A stretch of 64,000 nucleotides of DNA, from assembly GCF_900108555.1 (NCBI RefSeq), contig NZ_FNWV01000007.1, positions 124,001 through 188,000 of the forward strand, read 5' to 3'. Every line of letters begins with the position of its first letter. Within the stretch, counting starts at the first letter, position 1. The DNA comes from Ruminococcus flavefaciens. Lineage in GTDB: Bacteria > Bacillota > Clostridia > Oscillospirales > Ruminococcaceae. Below, one piece after another: positions 1 through 9,120 of this stretch. The notes under the pieces were generated by a model. It did no database searches. It worked only from the letters and a program-made list of their open reading frames with translations, and was not told the DNA's origin. The position numbers and the translations under genes were made by a program.

Positions 1-1879
1 CCTGCTTTTCGTTGAAGCCGCTCTTCTGATTTGTCGATGTCTGAGCATAATTTCTCAGTACGATAGAAGCGTCAACAGAATCTACTCTTTTACTGTTATC
101 CACATCACCGAGAGAATAATCCTCCTGTATTGCAGGCTCGACAGGAGTTACGGGAGTCTCGGGATTTTCAGGGATAGTGAACTCTATTGACTTTCTGTTG
201 ACTTCGAGCATCTGGTTAAGCATTTCCGTAAATTCGGTACGTGTTGCCTTTCCGTGAGGATCTATCAGACGCTCCTCCTTGGGTGCGCCCTCCTCGCCCT
301 TACCGTCTATGATATGCCATGTACAAGCCCAGCATATAGCCTCCCAGTGGTCGAAGTCCACCTCGTAATAGTCCATGAAGTCATCACTTCTGCCGAAGTC
401 GATAGAACGCTCATAGCCCATATATTCCGAGAAACGCATCATCATAAGCGCTACATCTTCTCTTGTTACCCATTTGCCAACGCCGAATGTATCGGATACA
501 ACATAGGGATAACCGAGGCAGAGAGCATTTTTCTCGCCCCAGAGCAGTGCGTCCTCATACCATGCACCGTGCTCTACATCTGTAAATCTTGACTTCAGTC
601 CGCTAACGCTTGGCTTTCCTGCCATTTCATACAGTGTCTGTACAGCAGCCTCTCGTGTGATAAGCTCTTTTGTGTCAGTTATAGCGTCATCGTTGTCCTC
701 ATACACGGGGAAAGAGCCGTTGGATTCAGCATTGAGCTTTACTGTATTGTTAATGGCGAGGAAGAAGATGTTATCCTTGCCTGTGGAAGTATCTCCGCCA
801 TAGTCGATAGTCCATGCGGTGAATTTGCCGTAGTTCCATACATCCTGTTTCGCACCCTCGTTATAGGTCTTTATAAGATACGGATTGCGGCTTATGTCAA
901 GTTCCGTAAAGTCGTTTATAAAAGCCTGCAAGAAGCGCAGATTTGCATGATAGGAAAGATCAAGGCTTTTAAGGTGATTTTGCATACAATCCAGATAAGC
1001 AAGCTTTGGATTATGTGAAAGGTCAAGCTCAGTAAGCTCGTTGTAAGCACAGCTGAGCTTGTTCAGCTCGGGATTATGGCTAACGTCAACACTGGTCGCA
1101 CCGTTATTGGAGCAGTTGTAATACTGCAAGCCCGGGCACTTGCTGACATCTATGCTTCCGAGTTCGTGGTTGTCCCAGACATTAAGTCTCTTCATTCTCG
1201 GACAGCAGGTAACATCAAGTGTCTTGAATTTATTTCTGAAAGCGTCAAGGTGCTGCATATTGGGATTATGGCTCAGGTCAAGCTCGGTAAGCTCACAGTC
1301 GCCGCACATAAGATGTTCAAGCACGGGGTTTTTGGAAACGTCAAGTTTCTTCAAAGGATTTGAATTACATTCGATATATGACATCTTGGGGTTTTTAGTA
1401 ACGTTCAGCGATGTCAGCTTGCAGTTGTAGCAGTATACCCATTCAAGAGTCGGAAGATTTGAAAAATCCAGTGACGTGAACAGATTATCCGAACACCATA
1501 TACCTGTTATCTGCTGGTTCTTGCTGAGGTCCATTGTCTCTATCTGATTATCCATGCAGTAGAGTCCGCGCAGTTCCACAAGATACTCGATACCCTTTAG
1601 TGATTTTATCTTCTTTCCGTTGCACCATACGTTTCTTGCATAAAGTATTTCTTCAGGATCAAGAGTGCCGTTTCTGTCCTTGTCAAAAGCACTTGAAACA
1701 TATTCCCTGAAATTAGCATCGGGGAATGTTGAAGAAGTTATCTTTACGGACTGGATACCGTCAGTAAACGCGGCATCTCCTTTTATATCGGGCTTTATCA
1801 TTCCGCCGCCCAGCGTCAGCATCATTGCCGTACAGCCTGCAATGAGCTTTGTTATCCTGCAATCCCTTTTTTTCATCAT
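1..1879 (-). CDS. Leucine-rich-repeat, SLH and dockerin surface protein (3' end cut by window edge)
   Basis: Reads leftward from an ATG at 1879 (a second ATG follows; GGGAAG lies upstream) and is open to base 1, so the C-terminus is missing. After a signal peptide come more than a dozen LRR units of about 21-22 residues built around L-x-L-S-x-N-P, then roughly three SLH-like motifs (for example FTDVEHGAWYEDALLWGEKN), then the first calcium-binding dockerin repeat (GDVDNSKRVDSVDASIVL). LRRs usually bind protein or glycan and SLH domains bind cell-wall polymers, so the seen architecture suggests a wall-bound protein that also docks to a cohesin. The dockerin resembles that of the cohesin protein at 43582 rather than those of the enzymes here. 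Divergent from the dockerin gene at 2248. The function is inferred from domains only. Confidence 0.88.
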   Translation of the reverse strand, partial: MMKKRDCRITKLIAGCTAMMLTLGGGMIKPDIKGDAAFTDGIQSVKITSSTFPDANFREYVSSAFDKDRNGTLDPEEILYARNVWCNGKKIKSLKGIEYLVELRGLYCMDNQIETMDLSKNQQITGIWCSDNLFTSLDFSNLPTLEWVYCYNCKLTSLNVTKNPKMSYIECNSNPLKKLDVSKNPVLEHLMCGDCELTELDLSHNPNMQHLDAFRNKFKTLDVTCCPRMKRLNVWDNHELGSIDVSKCPGLQYYNCSNNGATSVDVSHNPELNKLSCAYNELTELDLSHNPKLAYLDCMQNHLKSLDLSYHANLRFLQAFINDFTELDISRNPYLIKTYNEGAKQDVWNYGKFTAWTIDYGGDTSTGKDNIFFLAINNTVKLNAESNGSFPVYEDNDDAITDTKELITREAAVQTLYEMAGKPSVSGLKSRFTDVEHGAWYEDALLWGEKNALCLGYPYVVSDTFGVGKWVTREDVALMMMRFSEYMGYERSIDFGRSDDFMDYYEVDFDHWEAICWACTWHIIDGKGEEGAPKEERLIDPHGKATRTEFTEMLNQMLEVNRKSIEFTIPENPETPVTPVEPAIQEDYSLGDVDNSKRVDSVDASIVLRNYAQTSTNQKSGFNEKQ

Positions 1880-2030
1880 TCACTACTTCCCTTCTTTTCG
1901 CCGTTTAAAGGCATGATTTTTAGAAAAACGTATACATAAAGAATGTACATAAAATCAAATCATAAACATCTCAAAAAATTCATTTTACCGATCTTATCAA
2001 GTTATAATACATTGAAAGGAATCTGTTTTT

Positions 2031-2059
2031 ATCATATCACAAATCAGCGTATGTGTCAA
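2031..2059 (-). promoter_or_regulatory. Sigma-70-type promoter of the LRR/SLH/dockerin gene
   Basis: On the minus strand TTGACA (2059-2054), a 17-nt spacer and TATGAT (2036-2031) lie about 150 nt upstream of the start at 1879, leaving a long AT-rich 5' leader in which I see no clear structure. With the divergent promoter at 2157 this accounts for the 368-bp gap between the two genes. Confidence 0.65.
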
Positions 2060-2156
2060 TATTCTGGCGAAAACTCCGCAAAAAATGCAACTTTTCCACA
2101 TTTTGTCCCTCATCATATTTTTCTCACAGCAACACCGATAAACAGTAATATTGCTC

Positions 2157-2185
2157 TTGACTTTTTCACTAAAATACTGTACAAT
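2157..2185 (+). promoter_or_regulatory. Sigma-70-type promoter of the 2248 dockerin gene
   Basis: TTGACT (2157-2162), a 17-nt spacer and TACAAT (2180-2185) lie about 60 nt before the start codon at 2248. Confidence 0.65.
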
Positions 2186-2247
2186 TTATGTAATGTTATA
2201 GATGTTTTGTGCTCACGAAAATGATTATTTTTAAGGAGGATCAGGTT

Positions 2248-3753
2248 ATGAAATTCAAAAAGGCATTATCCATACTCGGTGCATTGGTACTAAGCTTTTC
2301 ATACGCTTCATCGGCTGCTGTATGTACTTCCGCTTCACTTATCTCAGATATCGTAGACAAGGTAAATAATGATGTTTTCAACTATTTCAGTATAATCGAA
2401 GAAACAGGCGGATACAGCAGTGCAGTTATAGCTATGGAAGAGCCTGCAAGTACGCTGGAATTCAGAAACATTGAAGAGAGCCAGCTCAAAGCTCAGCCGC
2501 CTATGTATTATGCAGGCACTATTGAAATCGGCGGCGAAACATATCATGTATGCAGACGCAAGGGATTAACTTACACCGAGAAGATAGAAAATCTCGAAAC
2601 CGATTATAACGATTACATTTTTTATCATGTATGCCCTGACGGCAGTTCATCTGAGGAATTTCCCTCTTTCCCGCTCTATGAGCTTATCGAGGGTGCAAAG
2701 CATTTCGGACTTAAAACAGGCAAAATGAGCAGTGTCAAGTTAGACGAAAACACATATAAATGTAACTGCGATACTACTGCGCTGAAAAAAGAGGGCGTTG
2801 AGACTACAGGCAAGCTGTATTCGGATCTTTCGATGATGAGAGCCAACTATATGATCATTGATAACTACGTTTTTTATTCGCCTGAGTATTATCTTTTACG
2901 CGGCAGCAATATGTACGCTTATACAGGGGGCTGCTTCACCGTAAACGCCAAAGAGTACCAATTTCTCTATACCGAAAAGTCTGTAGACTCAACTGTGGAC
3001 ATCAACCTTAACAGGACATCGGTGTATGAGCTTAACTCCGAAAACGATATATGCATTGACTGTCAGATGGACGACAGCCTTGAAGGTAAATACGCAATGG
3101 TCTATACATTCTATACACCGTATGATACCAATTCACTCATCACTTTCAGAATAGTAGAAAAGGTTGCGGGTATGGACATGGAAGAATTCTTCAGCAGCTA
3201 TTCAAAAAAGCAGGGTATCGGCAATGATTATTCCTACCGTTCATCAGAGCTTATGACCACCTATACCGAAAACGGCAATGAATATGACCTCTATAAAGTA
3301 ATTTATCATTTCATCGGTGAATTTCGGTCGTACGATGAAGTATGCTATTTTGCAGTCCGCAAGGACACCGATGATGCCGCTTCTTACAAAGACACTATGA
3401 GCGTATACGATCATATGAGTCATATCCCCGAGCTTGAATCAGGCAGCGAAATATTTGATATCGAGCTTGCTTTCCACAACTGCGGTGCAACGGGTGATAT
3501 AAGCGTTATCAAAAACGATATACGCTTTGAAAAAAGAGAAGCCACCGAAATAATAGCAGGTGACTTCAATAACGATAAAATTATAGATGCGTTTGACATC
3601 GTATCAGCAAGAAATGCTATCATCTCAAAACTTGATGATGAAAATGCCAAAACGGACGGGCGAATGGATCTTAACAAAAACGGAAGCTTCGATATTGCGG
3701 ATTTAGTACTTCTTCAATCATTCGTCCTCGGAAAAATAAAAACCTTACCATAA
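2248..3753 (+). CDS. Secreted dockerin protein of unknown function
   Basis: The ATG at 2248 is chosen over the upstream in-frame start at 2209 because AAGGAGGA lies 8 nt before it and the protein then begins with a proper signal peptide (MKFKKALSILGALVLSFSYA). About 400 residues in the middle are rich in Tyr, Glu and Asp and match no enzyme family I recognise. The C-terminus is a dockerin with two calcium loops (DFNNDKIIDAFDIV and DLNKNGSFDIADLV), so the protein should be secreted and attached to a cohesin. Dockerins are the cellulosomal plug module; cargo may be enzymatic, binding or structural, and nothing here decides which. Single-gene unit with its own promoter, followed by the 99-bp tandem repeat. 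Confidence 0.85.
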   Translation: MKFKKALSILGALVLSFSYASSAAVCTSASLISDIVDKVNNDVFNYFSIIEETGGYSSAVIAMEEPASTLEFRNIEESQLKAQPPMYYAGTIEIGGETYHVCRRKGLTYTEKIENLETDYNDYIFYHVCPDGSSSEEFPSFPLYELIEGAKHFGLKTGKMSSVKLDENTYKCNCDTTALKKEGVETTGKLYSDLSMMRANYMIIDNYVFYSPEYYLLRGSNMYAYTGGCFTVNAKEYQFLYTEKSVDSTVDINLNRTSVYELNSENDICIDCQMDDSLEGKYAMVYTFYTPYDTNSLITFRIVEKVAGMDMEEFFSSYSKKQGIGNDYSYRSSELMTTYTENGNEYDLYKVIYHFIGEFRSYDEVCYFAVRKDTDDAASYKDTMSVYDHMSHIPELESGSEIFDIELAFHNCGATGDISVIKNDIRFEKREATEIIAGDFNNDKIIDAFDIVSARNAIISKLDDENAKTDGRMDLNKNGSFDIADLVLLQSFVLGKIKTLP

Positions 3754-3760
3754 AACAACG

Positions 3761-3967
3761 CGTCACGCGATCACGCGATGATCGTTTATGTATCGTAAAA
3801 TATCCCTCGCGGCGTAATATTTATGCTTTGGAAAATTATGCCGCGGAGCAAGGGTGCAGCGTCACGCAATCACGCGATGATCGTTTATGTATCGTAAAAT
3901 ATCCCTCGCGGCGTAATATTTATGCTTTGGAAAATTATACCGCGGAGCAAGGGTGCAGCGTCACGCT
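3761..3967. repeat. Two direct copies of a 99-bp palindrome-rich intergenic unit
   Basis: Unit 1 is 3761-3859 and unit 2 is 3860-3958, almost identical, with the first bases of a third copy (CGTCACGC) at 3959. Inside each unit CCCTCGCGGCGTAAT and ATTATGCCGCGGAGCAAGGG form an imperfect inverted repeat, and TCACGCGATCACGCGATGATC is also partly palindromic. It lies between two converging genes and may serve as a bidirectional stem-loop region. No ORF of note crosses it. Confidence 0.9.
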
Positions 3968-3970
3968 GCC

Positions 3971-5524
3971 TTAGATTATCTTGGTTGACCATTCTTCGAT
4001 ATTCCAGATGTTATCGGCGATATCCATGTAGAATTCCGGTTCGTGGCTTACGATGAGAACAGTTCCCTTGTAGTCCTTTATAGCCTTTTTCAGCGACTCC
4101 TTTGCGTCAACATCAAGGTGATTTGTGGGCTCATCGAGTACGAGGAGATTTACTTCCTTCAGCATTATCCTGCATATCCTTACCTTTGCGTTTTCACCGC
4201 CTGAGAGTACCCTCATCTGTGATGTGATATGCTCTGTAGTGAGTCCGCACTGTGCAAGGGCAGCTCTTACTTCTGCATTTGTCATTGAGGGGTATTCTTC
4301 CCATATAACATCGAGTGCAGTTTTTGATGTGCTTTCCTCTTCCTGCTCGAAGTAACCGTATTCCACGAACTGGTCATGCTCAACATAGCCCGATATAGGC
4401 GGGATTATTTTAAGGAGAGTTTTCAGCAGAGTGGATTTTCCTATGCCGTTAACTCCGCGTATAGCTATTTTCTGACCGTTCTCGACTTTTACGGATATAG
4501 GCTTTGTGAGCGGTTCATCATAGCCGAGGACTACGTTCTTACAGTCGATGACTACACGTCCGGGAGTACGTGCTTTTCTGAACGAGAATGTGGGCTTCGG
4601 CTTTTCGCGCATAAGGGTTATCTTGTCCATTTTATCAAGCTTTTTCTGACGTGACTTAGCCATGTTTGTCGTAGCGACTCTTGCCTTGTTGCGTGCGATG
4701 AAGTCCTCAAGGTCAGCGATCTCTTTCTGCTGCTTTTCGTAAGCCTGTTCGATCTGCTTCTTTTTCAGTTCGTACATTCTCACGAAGTTGTCGTAATCGC
4801 CTGTATAGCGCGTCATAACTGCATTCTCAACATGGTATACCACATTTATTACGCTGTTCATGAAGGGTACGTCATGGGATACAAGTATGAATGCGTTTTC
4901 GTAGTTTTGCAGGAAGTTTGTCAGCCATCTGATGTGGTTTTCGTCGAGGAAGTTTGTAGGCTCGTCGAGTATAAGTATCATGGGATTTTCAAGCAGCACC
5001 TTTGCCAGCAGTACTTTTGCTCGCTGACCGCCTGAAAGCTCCGCAACGTCCCTGTCAAGACCAATCTCATTAAGTCCGAGTCCGTTCGCGTACTCGGATA
5101 TTTTTGCGTCTATGGTGTAATAGCCGCTGTAATCGAGAATACTTTGTATCTCGCCGACTTCCTCCATAAGTGAATTCATTTCCTCATCGGAGCAGTCTGA
5201 CATTTTCTCATAAAGGGTGAGCATTTCTGCTTCAAGCTCCGAGAGGTGGTCGAAGGCTTCACGAAGCACATCGCGGATAGACTTGCCCTTTGCAAGTGTG
5301 CTGTACTGATCGAGATAGCCTGTGGTAATGTGTCTGCACCATTCTATTTTACCCTCATCAGGCTGGAGCTTGCCCATGATAATATTCAGAAATGTGGATT
5401 TACCTTCGCCGTTAGCTCCCACAAGTCCGACGTGCTCGCCTTTGAGAAGGCGGAAAGAAGCGTCATTGAGTATCTGCCTCGCACCAAATCCGTGGGTTAC
5501 GTGTTCAACATTGAGTATGCTCAT
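3971..5524 (-). CDS. ABC-F family ATPase (ribosome-associated type)
   Basis: Soluble protein of 517 residues with two ABC ATPase cassettes and no membrane segment, the ABC-F layout. Cassette 1 has Walker A GANGEGKSTFL, signature LSGGQ and Walker B LILDEPTNFLDE; cassette 2 has GVNGIGKSTLL, LSGGE and LVLDEPTNHLD. A charged helical linker (about residues 240-320) joins them. ABC-F proteins bind the ribosomal E site and act as translation factors or antibiotic-resistance proteins; which applies here cannot be told from sequence. The ATG at 5524 is preferred because GGAGG lies 5 nt upstream; the longer frame would begin with TTG inside that ribosome binding site. No cellulosomal context, probably housekeeping. 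Confidence 0.93.
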   Translation of the reverse strand: MSILNVEHVTHGFGARQILNDASFRLLKGEHVGLVGANGEGKSTFLNIIMGKLQPDEGKIEWCRHITTGYLDQYSTLAKGKSIRDVLREAFDHLSELEAEMLTLYEKMSDCSDEEMNSLMEEVGEIQSILDYSGYYTIDAKISEYANGLGLNEIGLDRDVAELSGGQRAKVLLAKVLLENPMILILDEPTNFLDENHIRWLTNFLQNYENAFILVSHDVPFMNSVINVVYHVENAVMTRYTGDYDNFVRMYELKKKQIEQAYEKQQKEIADLEDFIARNKARVATTNMAKSRQKKLDKMDKITLMREKPKPTFSFRKARTPGRVVIDCKNVVLGYDEPLTKPISVKVENGQKIAIRGVNGIGKSTLLKTLLKIIPPISGYVEHDQFVEYGYFEQEEESTSKTALDVIWEEYPSMTNAEVRAALAQCGLTTEHITSQMRVLSGGENAKVRICRIMLKEVNLLVLDEPTNHLDVDAKESLKKAIKDYKGTVLIVSHEPEFYMDIADNIWNIEEWSTKII

Positions 5525-5752
5525 AATATCCTCCAATTTTAGACATATTATTCATTATAGCATATTTTTTTGTAAACAGCAACACTTAAAGCAAGAATAT
5601 CGCGGCCTGTATAATTGCAGGTCTTTTTTATTGTCTGAACGTACCCTATCCGAAAAGATCAGGGGATAAATTTTGAAAAATTTGTCACTTTTTTCCTTTA
5701 TGTGTCGAGTGTACTATATAGAACAGGTTTTTTCACAGAAAGGAACTTCAAA

Positions 5753-5925
5753 ATGAAAAACAGATTTATAATGACGGCAGCAGCAGAGTTTCTTGCGGGC
5801 TCATAAGCTCAGATGTTAAAAGAATCTGTCTGGAAGAATCAAATGCTTACTTCCACGGTGAAAGATCAGCTGAGGAAGCAGCTAAACTCATGCAGAATCG
5901 TATTTCTATATTTGTCAGTGAAAAA
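5753..5925 (+). pseudogene. Ghost of an extracellular sugar-binding (ABC solute-binding) protein gene
   Basis: An AAAGGAA ribosome binding site is followed by ATG at 5753 and 17 codons resembling the start of a signal peptide (MKNRFIMTAAAEFLAGS), then a stop at 5804-5806. Immediately after, in another frame from 5806, lies a peptide (SSDVKRICLEESNAYFHGER, then SAEEAAKLMQNRISIFVSEK) that resembles the last 40 residues of family 1 solute-binding proteins. The body of the gene, usually about 400 codons, is missing. A strong terminator follows at 5964. I read this as a gene that kept its two ends after an internal deletion. The 528-bp gap 5525-6052 is thus ghost, terminator and xylanase promoter. 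Confidence 0.6.
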
Positions 5926-5963
5926 GAACTGACAGGAAATACTTTTCATAATCCCCCCAATGT

Positions 5964-5995
5964 CGCACCTCCGTGTGGGGGTGCGCCTTTTTTTG
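5964..5995 (+). terminator. Intrinsic terminator after the solute-binding-protein ghost
   Basis: CGCACCTCC, loop GTGT, GGGGGTGCG, then CC and seven T residues. It separates the ghost from the xylanase promoter. Confidence 0.85.
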
Positions 5996-6000
5996 ATACA

Positions 6001-6029
6001 TTCATGACACGATCATTGAAGTATATAAT
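6001..6029 (+). promoter_or_regulatory. Promoter of the GH11 xylanase gene
   Basis: A weak -35 (TTCATG, 6001-6006), 17-nt spacer and perfect TATAAT (6024-6029) in the string AGTATATAAT, about 24 nt before the start codon. The same AGTATATAAT occurs in the promoter of the degenerate GH11 gene at 9922. A weak -35 with a strong -10 would fit an activator-dependent promoter. Confidence 0.55.
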
Positions 6030-6052
6030 TTTAAATACAAGGAGTGATAAAA

Positions 6053-7516
6053 ATGAAACTAACAAAAATCAAAAAGTCGATCTGCACAGCTATCACAGTT
6101 CTTATGGCTGCCGCAAGCATACCGACCATGGCTAATGCCGCTGATGATTACCAGGATACAGGCAATATCGGCGGTTTCGACTGGGAAGTATGGAATCAGG
6201 AGAGTAAGGGCAATTTCTCATGGGAACCCTCAGCAGGTTCGTTCACCTGCTCGTGGAGCGGTATCGAGAATTTCCTTGCGCGTATGGGTAAGAATTACGA
6301 CAAACAGAAGAAGAACTACAAGGCTTTCGGAGATATAGTTCTGTCCTATGATGTTGAGTATACACCAAAGGGTAATTCTTATATGTGCATTTACGGCTGG
6401 ACGAGAAGTCCTCTTGTGGAGTACTATATCGTAGAAGGCTGGGGCGACTGGAGACCGCCGGGAAATGAAGGCGAAAGCAAGGGAAGCGTGACCATTGACG
6501 GCAATACCTATGATATACTCAAGTCAAGACGTTACAACAAGCCTTCCATTGACGGTACACAGACGTTTGACCAGTACTGGAGCGTTCGCAGAACAAGCGG
6601 CTCTGCAAATAACAAGACCAACAATATGAAGGGTACGGTATCTGTTACAAAGCACTTCGATGCATGGGCTAAAGCAGGTCTTGATATGTCAGGTACTCTC
6701 TATGAAGTATCTCTCAATATCGAGGGTTATAAGTCAAATGGTTCTGCCAAGGTAAAGTCTATTTCATTCGACAAGGCAGATATCGTACCCGAGCCTGTAA
6801 TTGAGCCCGTAAAGCCTGATGCAAACGGATACTATTTCAAGGAAAAGTTCGAGGACGGCACAGGTGATTGGGCAGGCCGCGGCGATGCGACAGTCAAAAC
6901 AAGCTCAGAGGGATACGACGGTTCAAAGGGATTATTTGTTTCGGGACGTACCGAGGAATGGAATGGTGCTTCTATAGCTCTTGACAGCAACACATTCAAG
7001 GCAGGCGAGACCTACAGCTTCGGCGTTAATGTTAAGCAGCTTTCGGGTTCTGCAACACCAATGAAGCTCACTCTTCAGTACACTGATCAGGACGGAAAAG
7101 AGATCTATGATACTGTAGCAGAAAAATCCGCTTCAGATGAATGGATAGAACTTTCCAATTCTTCTTATACTATCCCCGAGGGGGCTTCAAATCTTATCCT
7201 TTACGTTGAAGCTCCGAAAAGTCTTACGGATTTCTATATCGACAACGCTTATGCAGGTATCAAAGGCACTAAGCCTCTTGTAACTCCAAGCGGTACAGTA
7301 AAGTCCTCAGATGATATGCGAGGCGATATAAACGAGGACGGCACAGTTGATGTTTTCGACCTTATACAGTTAAGAAAAGGTATTATCGACTTAAAAACCG
7401 GCACAGTTCCTGCGAATTACGATGTAAACGGTGACGGTACTGTCGGTGTGGCTGACCTTGTATGCTTGCAGAAGCATATTCTCGGTACATCATCTATCCC
7501 TGAACCAACTAAATAA
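6053..7516 (+). CDS. GH11 endo-1,4-beta-xylanase with CBM22 and dockerin
   Basis: Secreted 487-residue enzyme that should cleave internal bonds of xylan by the retaining mechanism. Signal peptide to about residue 29; GH11 jelly roll about 32-245, with nucleophile Glu123 (PLVEYYIVEGWGDW) and acid/base Glu224 (NIEGYKSNGSA), both intact; CBM22-like domain about 258-410; then a dockerin (DINEDGTVDVFDL and DVNGDGTVGVADL) at the C-terminus. The ATG at 6053 follows AAGGAG by 8 nt; the GTG at 6044 overlaps that site. Monocistronic, with its own promoter and a terminator at 7545 inside a palindromic element. Its GH11 domain is close to that of the multi-domain xylanase at 12613 and gives the active reference for the degenerate GH11 proteins at 9922 and 54178. 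Confidence 0.96.
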   Translation: MKLTKIKKSICTAITVLMAAASIPTMANAADDYQDTGNIGGFDWEVWNQESKGNFSWEPSAGSFTCSWSGIENFLARMGKNYDKQKKNYKAFGDIVLSYDVEYTPKGNSYMCIYGWTRSPLVEYYIVEGWGDWRPPGNEGESKGSVTIDGNTYDILKSRRYNKPSIDGTQTFDQYWSVRRTSGSANNKTNNMKGTVSVTKHFDAWAKAGLDMSGTLYEVSLNIEGYKSNGSAKVKSISFDKADIVPEPVIEPVKPDANGYYFKEKFEDGTGDWAGRGDATVKTSSEGYDGSKGLFVSGRTEEWNGASIALDSNTFKAGETYSFGVNVKQLSGSATPMKLTLQYTDQDGKEIYDTVAEKSASDEWIELSNSSYTIPEGASNLILYVEAPKSLTDFYIDNAYAGIKGTKPLVTPSGTVKSSDDMRGDINEDGTVDVFDLIQLRKGIIDLKTGTVPANYDVNGDGTVGVADLVCLQKHILGTSSIPEPTK

Positions 7517-7605
7517 TATAGAAACTTTTATGTTTATCAATGAGAAAAGCCCCTTTTGAAAAAGGGGCTTTTTCCGATTAACTATAAACTTCTATGCAAG
7601 CACTG
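7516..7605. repeat. Dispersed palindromic element, copy 1 (contains the GH11 terminator)
   Basis: This stretch aligns over about 90 bp, by eye near 80% identity, with 54065-54158. Shared strings include ATATAGAAA, CCTTTTGAAAAAGG and AACTATAAACTTCT. In copy 1 the centre is a perfect terminator hairpin. Both copies lie directly downstream of a GH11-type dockerin gene, so they may be shared 3'-UTR sequence inherited with the paralogues or a small repetitive element. Confidence 0.75.
7545..7574 (+). terminator. Terminator of the GH11 xylanase gene
   Basis: AAAAGCCCCTTT, loop TGAA, AAAGGGGCTTTT, followed by a T. The A-rich upstream flank could also let it act for the leftward gene ending at 7627. 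Similar AGCCCC/GGGGCT hairpins end the genes at 24664 and 28475. Confidence 0.9.
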
Positions 7606-7626
7606 CGGTCATAAGGCGGTAAATGT

Positions 7627-9120
7627 TTACTCGTTATCATAACATTCACTGAAATAGATGAATTCTACGCTTATATAATTGGAAGCGATCACGTCGCCGC
7701 AGTAATATGATTTGTTTTTGAAGTCGATATCAAGATCGCACAAGTCGAAATATTCCTGTTTATCATTTGGACGGCAGCGTACCTTTATATGGCATGGCGC
7801 ATCATCGTTTTTGCCGTAATCAACGCAGAACCCTAAGTGACTGCTGTCAGGATCATCGGAATAAATGTCATTGTTATCGGTTTTGACCAGTACAGTACCG
7901 TCGGCGTATGTATCCGTATGCTCTACGATATACTGAGTACCGCTTTCGAGTATGCCTTTATTCAGGAAAAATGACTTGTCGATATCTACAGTGGCAAAGT
8001 CTTCAAAGTGAGGATCAGCCTTTCTCTGTTCAGCTCTCTGCTGCTCCTGCTCTTCCATTTCTCTGCGGTATTCTTTAACTCCGTCTGCTTCATCTATCAC
8101 ATATACAAAGTCATTTATATCGTTGAAATTATAGGAAGAGTACTTTGCGAGCCTGCTGTTATATTCTTCCTCTGAAACTTTATCACCGCGATTATACCAT
8201 ATGTCTTTAGGACGATAATCAGCCTCATTTCTGTGGGCATCAAAATCTTCCCAGTCACTGCCGTGATAATAGTCGTCAATATCAAGTGAGTAATCCTCAT
8301 TCATAGTTATGTACAGGTGTACACCGCCGCTTTCCTTATCATAAAGATAGATGCAGCTTTCATCATCGCTTATTTTAGGCATTGATGTGCTCATTATCGA
8401 AGCAGGTCTGCCGTATTCATTTATATCACATACATATTCAGAACCGTTATAGCGATAGATAAGAGTCTGGTAATAAGCGTTCTCGAAAAATACCATAAGC
8501 TCGGAAGTACCGTCAGCATTCATGTCGATATATTTGTACTGTACATCAATTGCATATGCTGTATGTATAAAATCGTCAATTACTTTCTGTCGCGCTCTTG
8601 CAATTTCTTCATCAGGTACAGGAGAAGATATATTGAAATTCTTTGCTACATATGTGGTAACAGTGGTCATTTCGGGTAAGGTCTCTGTCGATGAGGTAGT
8701 TACAGTTCCTGTTCCTGTGTTTGTTACAGTCGTACCTGTGTTGGTAACATTCTGATTTGCATTTGTGGTTATAGTCTGCTCAGGTATTACAGTAGTATCA
8801 GGTTTCCTGTGGAGCATAATAGCAGTCGTTCCGATAAGCACAGCCGCAGCTGCACAGCTTGCGGCAGCAGTAACTATGCGCTTTATCTTTGAACGCTTGT
8901 ACTCTTCCGCATTGCCCGATACGGTATACTCGTCATTCTCTGTATATGTGTTATCTGTTTCTGTAATTCCTTTTGCTCTGTTGAATTTTTCCTTGCTCAT
9001 TTTTAACATTCTGTCTTTAGCGTTTTGTGTAAGTATAGGAGTATCTGCTCCCATTTCCTTTATCTTTTTCTCATCTGCATTTTCAAGCACTTCAAACCCT
9101 ATCTTTCTGTTCTCGTTCAT
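7627..9120 (-). CDS. Membrane anti-sigma-factor-like protein with extracytoplasmic sensor domain
   Basis: 497 residues: a cytoplasmic N-terminal region of about 80 residues, one membrane segment (about 84-104, TAAASCAAAAVLIGTTAIML), a Thr-rich spacer, and about 350 residues outside the cell. The outer part includes an FG-GAP-like stretch (YKYIDMNADGTSELMVFF) and a repeat-poor beta-rich C-terminus; I see no carbohydrate-binding module. Its ATG overlaps the stop of the ECF sigma gene by 4 nt (ATGA), the arrangement of sigma/anti-sigma pairs. By analogy with clostridial RsgI-type factors it may release the sigma factor on an outside cue, but the sensor domain is unassigned. Start at 9120 follows GGAGGG. 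Confidence 0.75.
   Translation of the reverse strand: MNENRKIGFEVLENADEKKIKEMGADTPILTQNAKDRMLKMSKEKFNRAKGITETDNTYTENDEYTVSGNAEEYKRSKIKRIVTAAASCAAAAVLIGTTAIMLHRKPDTTVIPEQTITTNANQNVTNTGTTVTNTGTGTVTTSSTETLPEMTTVTTYVAKNFNISSPVPDEEIARARQKVIDDFIHTAYAIDVQYKYIDMNADGTSELMVFFENAYYQTLIYRYNGSEYVCDINEYGRPASIMSTSMPKISDDESCIYLYDKESGGVHLYITMNEDYSLDIDDYYHGSDWEDFDAHRNEADYRPKDIWYNRGDKVSEEEYNSRLAKYSSYNFNDINDFVYVIDEADGVKEYRREMEEQEQQRAEQRKADPHFEDFATVDIDKSFFLNKGILESGTQYIVEHTDTYADGTVLVKTDNNDIYSDDPDSSHLGFCVDYGKNDDAPCHIKVRCRPNDKQEYFDLCDLDIDFKNKSYYCGDVIASNYISVEFIYFSECYDNE

Noticed and set aside
3761..3967. 99-bp repeats as CRISPR or insertion sequence
   Set aside because: Whole units are conserved with no variable spacers and no transposase is present.
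5890..6135. 81-codon ORF before the xylanase
   Set aside because: It runs through a terminator and the xylanase promoter and start; only its first 12 codons are meaningful, as the end of the solute-binding-protein ghost.
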